Source of the DNA: Pratylenchus scribneri
Taxonomy: Eukaryota; Nematoda; Chromadorea; Rhabditida; Pratylenchidae
Assembly (NCBI GenBank): GCA_030063045.1
Contig: JAQSEB010000082.1
Location: 2,480,001 to 2,544,000, forward strand
Direction of reading: 5' to 3'
DNA: 64,000 nucleotides
Shown here: positions 21,401 through 30,479 of the stretch, piece by piece
How positions within the stretch are numbered: position 1 is the stretch's first letter
How the letters are laid out: every line of letters begins with the position of its first letter
The notes under the pieces: model-generated
What the model was told of the DNA's origin: nothing
The model's input: only the letters and a program-made list of their open reading frames with translations
Database searches by the model: none
Position numbers and translations under genes: made by a program

Positions 21401-22452
21401 ATAGCCGGAATATTGGCACCACGAATGCCGAAAATGGCACGATTTATGACAGGATAGGGGACACCGGTGATTTGGCATGGTTTTGCCACCAAATTGCAGA
21501 AGAATTGAACTAGCAAAATGCCAATGGTCATCGAAAGGAACACCTTGGAATTTTTTGCACAAATATTAAATTATAATATCAGTTGATTTCAAATTAATAA
21601 AATATTAATAAATGCCATTTAATATTTTTCTGAATTGTTTAATTTGTCGAAAATTGGAAATTAATTAAATTGGTTGGGAAGACCGAAGATCCGGAAATGG
21701 GGAATTCTATAATAATTGTCAACCTTTTACAATTAAGGAAATCAAATTGCCTTTCCTATTTGTTGGGATAAAAAGAATTCATGGCTCATTTCCCTCAACA
21801 TTTTTCTTATTTGCAAATTGGTTTTTTGAATATTCATTGAATTCACTTTTTCGACCCTCCAAAATTGTTCGTTTTGATGTCCCTTTTATAATTTGTTGAA
21901 TTAATTCGTAAATTCATCACCTTTTCAACAAGCATCAACAATAAATTGCCTTAAAGTGAATAAAACAAAGCCAAATCCACATTTTTTTTGAGTTCCCGAG
22001 TCTTAGGTAGTGGGAAATTGACGAATTGATTTTTCACATAAATTTACACAATATTTTTTTTTGATATTTATTTAATTAAATTCGGAAATAATGGATTTGA
22101 TGGAATTGTCTTTTTTAATTACAATTTACCTGCCAGCTGGCCAATCGAAGTGTGAATAAACTTCCGGCAGTCAAATAACCGGCCAAACTGTGCACATCTT
22201 CACATTGGCAAATTAATTATGAGGAATATTTGTTATTTTGACCCCACCGGACATCCAAACAGCGAAAATATTGTAAACATTCCAATTTTGTTGGTGCAAT
22301 GGTTTCAAATCTTTATTGCAAAGTTTTGGATCGAAATTGGTTTCATCCAATTCCAATGACAATGATTCAATTTTGTCCTTATTTGGTCCAACATTCGGTA
22401 TTTTGGGGGATTGTTGAAATCCATCGATTGGAACAATTTTATTCGATGACAT
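18469..22452 (-). CDS. NCS1-family nucleobase/allantoin-type transporter
   Basis: Minus-strand exons in order: 22248-22452, 22130-22197, 21283-21543, 21032-21239, 20390-20542, 20195-20349, 19422-19564, 19279-19372, 18781-18965, 18469-18613, giving about 538 aa. Exon 6 may end at 20198 instead. The protein has the NCS1 block order: NKDLKPLHQQNWNVYNIFAVWMS, GVPYPVINRAIFGIRGANIP, AWYGVQT, KGMDAIRRFIDWAGP, LNFGDFSRYAKS, NIVANFISPAFDF, LLGALIGPLHGILIAGYY and a terminal SWFIGCFLGFF helix. About 12 TM segments are expected. Known members are plasma-membrane symporters for purines, pyrimidines, allantoin or hydantoins. The substrate here cannot be read off. The family is common in bacteria, fungi and plants but not in most animals. 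Intron 3 (21240-21282) begins GC, not GT. Without that splice the frame breaks. Family A copy 3 lies in intron 4. Confidence 0.9.
20579..20880 (+). repeat. Family A intronic repeat, copy 3
   Basis: Contains TTTTAAGGCTAAAGTGGTTT, the GC-richer CCCGGGCTTTCGACC block, ATTATTCTTTATTTATTGTG and GGCAATATTTGATTGATAGA. It ends TGTAGGATAAACAGCAAAGG then CCCTTGGGCA. It lies in intron 4 of the NCS1 gene, antisense to it. Confidence 0.75.
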
Positions 22453-23285
22453 TTTTGATGGAATGTGGAATCAACAAAAAAAATGTCCAATATTTTTGTT
22501 TTTTTTTTTTAAAAATATTTTGTGCAAACAAAAACAGAGGGGGAAATGTGCCCTTTTAAATTGGCCTAGACGGTGATTGCGCATTTATTTGCCCCCATTT
22601 TGGCCATAAATTGATGGGATTATTTAAAAGGGAGGAATTCAATCAAAATCGGTTCAACAAACAAAAAATGAATTGAAGAAAAAATGAGAGAAATATATTT
22701 GTGTTATTGATGAACGCTGAAAATGTTCGGAGAAGAAAAATTGGGAATTTTGGCGCGAGACAAAAAATCGAGAAATTATTGGTTGGGGAAGGGAGCGAAT
22801 TTGGGCAATAATAAAAATATTGAATGGGATTAAATATTGAACGGGAATAAAAAAATATTCGGCGAATGAAAGCAGAAATTGGGAGGAAATTATGAAAATA
22901 ATAATTTATTAGAAATGAATTTAAAATAATTAATTTATTAATTATTATCATGCATAAGATTATTGTTTTTAATTGGGATTATTTAATTTGGCAAAAAAAA
23001 CATTGGAAAATGGCAAAAAGATTTTAGCGATTCAACATTTTGTCCTAGATCCTCAAACTATATACCAATCTATTCTATTGATCTCATCAAGACGCATCGA
23101 TTGATAATGATATATAATTTATCATGGATTGATCAAATTAAGTATATTAAATTGCTTAAACCATTTCATGATTTTTGGTTAAAAAATAAGTTAAAATTGG
23201 TTAACCCTAAGTCAAATTACTATCAAACAATGCGTTTCCGACGAGATCTATCAATTGGGCATATAGTTTGAGTGTCTAGAACAAA

Positions 23286-24013
23286 CAGGGGTGCCATCTC
23301 CAAAAGTCAAAACCCCGGCATTCAGTTTCAAAATCCCGGCAAAACCCCGGCAAAAATTTTCAAAACCCCGGTAAAAACCCGGCATCTTTTAAAACGTGTT
23401 AAAATGCAATTTAAAAGCTTGTAAAAATTTTCTACTTCAGATTTATATTTTTAATTGACTTTTTGAGTACATTTTTAATTGACTTTTTGAGCATGTACCT
23501 TATGAAATAAAGATATCATAAGCTTTAAAAATCGGTCTGTCGTCAAAAAGTTTAGCCAGAAAAAGCCGCGAAGGAAGGAAAAAAATTAGCTAAAAATGGC
23601 CCTGATTGGAAGAAAAATTAGTTAAAAATGGCTGCGCACAGAAAAATTAAAACCAAAAATGGCCGCGCAGCGAAAAATTTGACCCAGAAATGGCCGCGCA
23701 GCGAAAAATTTGACCAAGAAATGGCCGCGCAGCGAAAAATTTGACCAAGAAATGGCCGCGCAGCGAAAAATTTGAACCAGAAATAGCCGCGCAGCGAAAA
23801 ATTTGACCCAGAAATAGCCGCGCAGCGAAAAATTTGACCCAGAAATAGCCGCGCAGCGAAAAATTTAGCTAAAAATTTAAAAACCCGGCAAAAACACGGC
23901 AAATTATGAAAACCCCGGCAAAAACCCGGCATTCCCAAAACCCCGGCAAAACCCCGGCCAGGACATCAAAACCCCGGTAAATGCCGGGGAAACCCGGTAT
24001 TATGGCAGCCCTG
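23286..24013. mobile_element. Non-autonomous hAT-like element with 8-bp target duplication
   Basis: The element begins CAGGGGTGCCAT and ends ATGGCAGCCCTG, which are imperfect terminal inverted repeats (11 of 12 match). It is flanked on both sides by AGAACAAA (23278-23285 and 24014-24021). CAGGG-type ends with 8-bp target duplications are the hallmark of the hAT superfamily. No transposase is present. The interior has many ACCCCGGCAAAA words near both ends and a 31-bp tandem array. Confidence 0.85.
23659..23874. repeat. 31-bp tandem repeat array, seven units
   Basis: Units of the form ATGGCCGCGCAGCGAAAAAT then TTGACCAAGAA repeat at an exact 31-bp period (ggccgcgcag at 23661, 23692, 23723, 23754, then agccgcgcag at 23785, 23816, 23847). 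The array lies inside the hAT-like element. It is GC-richer than its surroundings and has no spacers. Confidence 0.85.
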
Positions 24014-24402
24014 AGAACAAACCATTTCTTAAACCGCTAAAATTTTTCCGCCATTTTAAATATTTCCTCTCTAATTGTACAATTTTCACTGTAAATACAA
24101 AAAAAAAGGAAATTGAAAAATAATGAAAGAGAAAAAATCTAAAAGCTACACAATTTAAACTCAAATTTGACAATAAATTTCCATATTATAGTCAGTCATC
24201 AATGAATGAAAAATCAGTGGCAATTTCATTTTCATGCTAAAATGATACGGTTGCCAAAGATTTAAATATTGACCACAAAAATACAAATTTTTGTGTTTAC
24301 ATTTTGTGTGCTTTTAATTGGCATTCCAACTAACATCTATTCCATTTAATTGCTTTTTGCTCCCCAAAAATCGTGGCATTATCATTGATAAATTCACTCA
24401 GG

Positions 24403-24408
24403 TATAAA
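24403..24408 (+). promoter_or_regulatory. TATA-like box upstream of the SRE receptor gene
   Basis: GGTATAAAATTG lies about 160 bp upstream of the SRE ATG. ATTTAG directly before the ATG could instead be a trans-splice acceptor. This is a weak prediction. Confidence 0.25.
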
Positions 24409-24565
24409 ATTGCTATATTGACGTCCGAAATGAAGCATTCAAGTTTGTGAATAAATAAAATATTCTAATAAGTTCATTCATCAGTCGTTTTTAGTCCATC
24501 AATATCAGAGCGAGAATAATTCATATTTATTTTTATATTTAAATATATTTTCCATCCAATTTAGA

Positions 24566-26575
24566 ATGAATTCTACCATATATTCCCCTTCATTTTCCTC
24601 CTCTGCCACAATTGGCTGGGCCACTTGCCTTTCCCTGCTCGAATTATTCCCAATTCATCCGTTGGTCATCGCAATTTCCCTCTTCAATTTGGCCCAATTG
24701 ATTCAAACAAATTTGTTGCATTTCAATTTAAAATTGATTCTAATCTGCCAAAGTGTCAGTATTTTGCTGGTGGAATTCATTAGGATTTCATATGTGATAT
24801 TGAAATTCACAAATGCTAATATTTTCTTCAACGGTGCATTCCAAATTCAAGCATTGGCCTCATTTACTCTAAATATTCGCAATCATTTAATTTATTTGCT
24901 CTCCATTGAAAGGGCAATTGCCACAATTTACTTCAGAAGATATGAAAAATGGAAGCAACCTTATTTGGGCGTTGGGTCAATTTTAATTTTGGTTAGTTCT
25001 TAAAATAAAAAATTGGTATAGAAATTATGCTATTAATAGTCGCTTTTGCGAAACAAGTAAATGTATTAATCCTAATCTTTAAAATTGTTTAGTGAGGACA
25101 GTTGAACCTAGGCTCTGGCCCCAGGTCTTCTTCACCCGAGACCTAGGCCCCCAGCGGCCCAATGAATGGGATAGGGATTGAGATAATGGGAAACTTTAGA
25201 TTATTATTACATTTATTAATTATGTGGGAAAAAGTGTTTAATTTTTTAATAAAAGTGAAGGGAAAAATATGAGTAAAGGAAAAAGGGTGAGTTAATAATT
25301 TATTTAAATAGAGAGATTGGAGCAATATTCGATTGATAGGGTGGACGATTAGGTAGGCAACAATTGAGGGTACAGTAGGACAAATATAGGATGAGCCCTT
25401 ACCTTTAGGCTTTATTGTCATTTAAAGAGTTAGCAGAATTGAAAAAATTGAAAATACCTATATCTATATTTAAATTTAAACAATATTGAATGAATATGAT
25501 GAGAATTTTTCGTATTTTTCTAATATTCTATTCAAAAGGAATTTTAAATTGTAAGCATAATTCTAGGCCAAAAATGATTCAATTTAATTGTAGTTTTTTT
25601 TACTTTATTCATTCTCATAAGATCGATAAAGAAATCATTGAACTACAGTGAAAATGAATTTTTTATTTTCAGATTCTGTTCTCCATCTGGCTGACCTATT
25701 CTCAAAATGGTAGTCCATGGTTTCCAGATTGGTCAACAATAATCAGTCATTTATTTGTTTTAGCTACTAATTTTGTTCAAATTCTGGTCAGTCAAAATAA
25801 TCAACTATTTTTGTATTTTTTTGGATTTTGGCTATTTTTTTATTTATTAACCTTGAATTTGGACTTTTTTTGATAGTTTTAATTTTAATTTTTATTATAA
25901 TTTGAATAGTCGATTTTTGAAGTATTTTTTGTGATTTTAAATTTAAAAATTTTCATTCCCAGAATTGGCTAAATTCCCTCGAGTCATTTCATTCATTTCA
26001 GGCACTTTTCCTCATTCTCAATTACAATGAACGCCGGTATCGGATTATTTCTGGAGGAATATTGCCACTGAGTCAACGATTCCAGGTAAATTAAATTCTC
26101 GTAAATTTATTTCATTAATTGTTTTTTTTTTTGCAGTTGTCCGAAAATATTCGAACGGCAAAGCAATTAGCGCCAACATTCATTTTTCATACACTGAATA
26201 TTTGCCTGAATGACATTTTTCAATTGATAATTTTCTTCAAAATTATTCAGGATGTCCAATTAATCAGTCTTCATTTTATTATTATAACCATTTTGAATAG
26301 TGTAATTTGTTTACTAATTGAATGGACCGTCATAACGTAATTAAAATATAAAAAAATAAATAAATAATTAAATAAATTTTAGGCATCATCCAATATTGAG
26401 AAAAAGAGCCGTAAATTTACTGAAACAAATTTTGCGAAAATTCAATTTTAAAAAAAATGCAGTGGATAATTCGGCAAAAGCGACTGATCACATTTTTGAC
26501 ATTCACGGTCGTCGACTTGTGCAACAATCAGAGCAGATTGACCATTTCAGAATGTTGGAAGATTATTGGAAATAA
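24566..26575 (+). CDS. SRE-family serpentine chemoreceptor
   Basis: Exons: 24566-24991, 25673-25786, 26002-26085, 26137-26336, 26383-26575, giving 338 aa. Seven hydrophobic segments are readable. After TM3 comes LLSIERAIATIYFRRYEKWK, the ER..AT....YEK pattern of SRE/SRA-type receptors. The third intracellular loop has the very typical SQRFQLSENIRTAKQL, and the C-terminus has HHPILRKRAVNLLKQ then a conserved-type acidic/aromatic end (HFRMLEDYWK). SRE proteins are nematode-specific G-protein-coupled receptors, mostly expressed in chemosensory neurons. The ligand is unknown. TTTAG sits 1 nt before the ATG and may be a trans-splice site. Intron 1 holds family A copy 4. The gene appears intact. 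Confidence 0.88.
25064..25414 (+). repeat. Family A intronic repeat, copy 4
   Basis: TTAATCCTAATCTTTAAAAT, then CTCTGGCCCCAGG, GATAGGGATTGAGAT, TTGGAGCAATATTCGATTGA and GGTACAGTAGGACAAATA. This is a diverged copy with the same block order. It lies in intron 1 of the SRE gene, sense strand. Confidence 0.75.
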
Positions 26576-27446
26576 TTTCGAATAATTAATTTATAAAAAA
26601 TGATTTTTTTATTAAATTGTTTTGAATAAATTATGCAAAATATTTGAAAACGGTTCTAATTAATGATATTTTATGGAGAAAAATGTTTTACGTGAAAGTT
26701 TTACTGGGACATTTTTTATGCTGATACTTTGTGAGAGAATAAAATTATAAATTTAATAATTTTATAATATATTTTAATTCATTTCCGTCCTAATTTTATT
26801 AAAAAAATTTCTATTTGGTTTTTGTCCTTTTTTGTACTCTCAAAATTTGGAAGTTCTGATGACCTTTATAGACATAGACTATATAATTACGGCTGATGCC
26901 ATCGAATTAATTTTTCATTACATTACAACATACACCTCACCACATTTTTCACATCAATATTTTTTTATCGGGCCAACAAAAAGGCCACCCATGCCATTTT
27001 CTATCCATTCATTGACTTTTCTTTTCATTCCATTTACGGCACAGGTGCCAGGTGCCAGCCAATTTTTTTTGTCTTTTCTCCCTACAATTTACATTGTCAC
27101 GCAAATTCATGCCTATTTAAATTAAAATTATGTTTTTTTTGGAATTATTCAGGTAATTGAGTCCAATTAATTTATTTGAAAATCCATAGGGAAATGTGCG
27201 GAATAGCTGCTGAAAGTGAGAAAAGAGGAAGTTTTGTTAGCTTCCAAAAGTTTTTTAAATCATTATCCTCGTTAATAACGTGCCAATTAAATTTAATTCG
27301 CCAATTTCCTCATTTATAATTGAATAAATGTACTAAACATCACTCACATTATTTTCGATATTTAATTAAATTATTTTTGTAAAAATGTTCATATTTTGAT
27401 AGCTCATTTTGTTCACTTGATTTTCTTTAATTTGATTATTATTATT
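26576..27446. other. Intergenic region
   Basis: This spacer lies between the SRE gene and the G-alpha gene, both plus strand. It is A/T-rich. A 97-codon open stretch at 26832-27125 has poor codon use and no recognisable motif, so I see no gene. Confidence 0.45.
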
Positions 27447-29606
27447 ATGGGACTTTGTGAATCGAATGAAGTCAAACAATTATCTTTGCATTCCCAGGAA
27501 ATTGATCGAAAATTGAGCAAAGTTTGAAGAATGAAAAAATTATTAAATATTTTTTAATAAATTTTAGGATTTTAAAGAGCAACAAAAAATTGCAAAACTT
27601 CTTTTACTCGGTAAGTATTAAATTTTTAAAATAAATTATTTTAAATATTCAGGCACAATGGAATGCGGAAAAACCACATTGTTGAAACAAATGAAGTAAA
27701 ATTAACATATATTAATAAATATTTAAATTTTTAACCAAAAATATAATAATATTTTTCACAAAAAATAATTAAAATAATTGATAATAAAATTGATTTAATT
27801 TAAATTTCCAAATAATAAAGATCGAAAATTTTAAGTTGGGTTAATTTATTTAAAAATATGTAAAATATGTCGATTTTTTATTTTGTTGAAGAATTTATAC
27901 TTCAACAAATTTAATAAATTCCAAAATTTTGAGGTCATCGAAAAAAATAAATATCAAAAATTTTTACCCTAAAATTGTAAAAAATCGAAATTCTGTTTTG
28001 GTCATTAAAAACAATCCAAAAATTTTTAAAATTTTATTTATGATCTGAAAAAGAAAAAAAAATTTCCCAGAATTCTGCACGCAAATGGATACAGTGAATG
28101 TGAAAGATTGGCCTATAAGGAACATATTCACTCAAATTTGATTGATGGAATTTGTTCATTGATTGAGGCAATGCGCCGAATGCAAATTCAGTTGGACAAT
28201 GAGGATTTGGATGTTTTATTACAATTAAATTTTCATAAAATTAATTCTCTTTATAGTATGACGCAGATTTTGTGTTGGATTTACGCACTTTGCGCCAAAT
28301 TAATTTGAGGCCTTTCGATGCCAAAATGGTGAAGTCAATCAAAGCAATTTGGTTGGATAGAAATATGCAGGAAAAAGTGCTCCCAATGCGCGATGATTTC
28401 CATTTGGTGGAGAGCAGTATTTAGTAGGGAAAAATATTTTTAATTAATTTTAAAATAACAAAAAAATGAAAATAAAAATATAAGCCCTAATAAGGCATAA
28501 TTAATCAAAATTTTTAAAATTTTAATATTTAAAATATAAAAATTTTAGGAAAAATAAATTTTTTAGTCCAATATTTTTTAATAATTTTATTTATTGTGTT
28601 TCTAATTCAAAGATCACACAAAATTTATAGTTTTCTCAATTCCATCGACCGTATTGCCCGATTGGACTATGTGCCCAGTGTTCAAGATATTCTCTTTTTA
28701 AGAGTTCAAACAACGGGAATTATTCAGGCATGAACCAGACTAAAATACAATTTAAATTTGACCTTTCACCCGCAGGTCTCATATCGCATTAAAAATGTTA
28801 ATTTTCGTGTAATCGATGTGGGCGGGTGCCGTTCGGAGAGGCGAAAATGGATTCATTGTTTTGATGTAAACTTTCGGGGAATTTAATACAAATAATTCAT
28901 TTTTGCAGAATGTTCATGCCATCATTTTCCTCTCCGCCATCAGTGAATTTGACCAAAAATCGAGAGAATCGCCTTCGGTAATTTTTTTTTTCTCAGAAAT
29001 TTTAAATAAAGTTAATTTTTTAAATCCGTTTAAAAAATATTTCTGGAAATGGATAGATTTTTATTAATATTTTTAAATATTTAATTTAGAGAAAATGCTT
29101 ATTTTTCGAGCAAAAGTATTTTCAAAAACGAAGAATATTTTAATAATTGAAGTAAAAAAACATTTTTTGGCAGAATCGGCTGCTCGATTCAATGCGCATT
29201 TTTCGTTCAATTTGTAATTCAAAATGGTTCATCAAAACTGGGTTCATCCTTTTTATGAATAAAAAGGATTTATTTGAGCGAAAAATCAAGGAAGGAAAAT
29301 CCATTGGAATTTGCTTCAAAAAATTTGCAGGTATCAATTTTATAGAATACTTTTTTATTTCCCCTAAAAAGGAGGTAACTCTTATGAAGCGCAGGTGGAA
29401 TATTTGACCAAAAAATTCCTACAAATGAATGCAAACCCAAAAAAGCAAATTTGGGTTCATCAAACGTGCGCAACCGACACAAATCAGGTTGAAAAAATTA
29501 TTACAATATTCAAAAAATTTGTATTTTTTTTAAGATTTCATTGATTTTGGACAACACAATTGATTTGATTGCAGAAAAAATACTCCAAAATTATGCAATG
29601 AATTGA
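27447..29606 (+). CDS. Divergent heterotrimeric G-protein alpha subunit
   Basis: Exons: 27447-27521, 27568-27610, 27653-27695, 28071-28212, 28257-28423, 28631-28727, 28776-28865, 28909-28977, 29174-29330, 29372-29487, 29535-29606, giving 356 aa (usual length about 354). The N-terminus MGLCES offers Gly2 for myristoylation and Cys4 for palmitoylation. Guanine-binding motifs in order: P-loop GTMECGKTT (about 40-48), switch I RVQTTG (Arg181), switch [14 protein letters not shown] (about 203-214), NKKD (271-274) and TCATDT (about 327). Switch II has Cys where nearly all G-alphas have the catalytic Gln. The first P-loop residues also differ from GAGES. It resembles the nematode-specific chemosensory GPA group. 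Intron 6 (28728-28775) starts GC. It should couple receptors to effectors at the membrane, with slow or absent GTP hydrolysis inferred. Confidence 0.92.
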
Positions 29607-30479
29607 ACAGAAAACCAGAACAAATTATTATTTATTATAATTTTTATTAAAAAATAAATAATTAATATTTATGCAAATTTTTGTTCATTTCTGTGAAATT
29701 ATTCAGTTGATTTTTGACCAAAAAATGGGTTAAAAGTTTGTTTGGCCATTGCCTAATAAAAGGTTAATAAACCATTGAAAAATTATAAAAAAGATAAGGA
29801 ATATTATGAATTTATCGGCAATATTTATTATTGATGGATTAAATATAAATTTATCAAATTATTAACAAATAAAGAAATTATCAGGGAAAAGAAGAGAAGC
29901 AAGAATAATAAAGAAATAGCGAGTAATTTTCAAGTGGGATGGCCCTCACCAATCCTTCCTATTGCCTGCTTTCCATCAACAATTCCCCTCATTCCTCTCC
30001 TCTTTCTATATAGGCGAGAAATAAAATTGGGCCTCTGTCGCGTTCTCGCACTGGCGCCGTTTGTCGACCTTGCTTGAAGCAGAGATAGCAGGAGCAAAAA
30101 ATAATGTGGATTACATGTTTGTATATGCAAACATAAAGGGCTTGCCCACCACAAAAAGACCCTCTACCCCCCAGTGGGCGGAGTGGCGAACACAATGCAC
30201 TGCGGAAATGCACCACCCTGAACCGGGTAAACTGGGCAAGGCGGTTCTATTCGGTTGGAGTCGGTGCAATGAGATCGCGCAAATTTTTTAAAAATTATTT
30301 AAACCATATTAATTAACAAATGATGATATTTTTTGAATGACTTTTAATCGATTTAAAATCATTTTTAACACTATTATATATTCTATAAATTTCATTAAGA
30401 AATAAGATGTCATTTATAAAAATAATTGTTGAACACAATTTTAAAGCAAAATATTCAAATTGATCATCCAATAAAATTT
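29607..30479. other. Convergent intergenic region with family C element
   Basis: Lies between the 3' ends of the G-alpha gene and the arrestin-domain gene. About half of it is family C copy 1 (29885-30292). The rest is A/T-rich with AATAAATAATTAAT near 29655. Confidence 0.5.
29885..30292 (+). repeat. Family C LTR-like element, copy 1
   Basis: About 400 bp, GC-richer than its surroundings. Order: TATTGCCTGCTTTCCATCAA, TCTATATA (about 30005-30012), AATAAAA (about 30020), then TCTCGCA followed at 30052 by TGGCGCCGTTTGTCG. Further on are CCACCCTGAACCGGG and CGGTTGGAGTCGGTGCAATG, ending GATCGCGCAAATTTTTT. A diverged copy lies inverted at about 60725-61180. TATA box, poly(A) signal, a CA end and a TGGCGCC primer-binding-like motif in that order suggest an LTR end plus leader. 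No coding region was seen. Confidence 0.6.

Larger units (their letters stand above)
23001..24060. repeat. Family B foldback MITE, copy 4, split by an insertion
   Basis: The left part starts CATTGGAAAATGGCAAAAAG and the right part ends CTAAAATTTTTCCGCCATTT. The internal words match other family B copies. A 728-bp hAT-like element plus its target duplication interrupts it. Confidence 0.7.
22453..24565. other. Divergent intergenic region rich in mobile elements
   Basis: Lies between the NCS1 gene (minus) and the SRE receptor gene (plus). It contains family B copy 4 (23001-24060) interrupted by the hAT-like element (23286-24013). The rest is A/T-rich with no coding frame. The last 170 bp hold a TATA-like box for the SRE gene. 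Confidence 0.5.

Noticed and set aside
23659..23874. CRISPR-like regular spacing of a ~20-bp GC-rich word
   Set aside because: Units are directly contiguous at 31 bp with no unique spacers, and the host is a eukaryote. It is a plain tandem repeat.
23618..23938. 106-codon Phe/Ala/Arg-rich minus-strand frame with repeating FFAARPFLGQ units
   Set aside because: It is only the translation of the 31-bp tandem array inside the hAT-like element.
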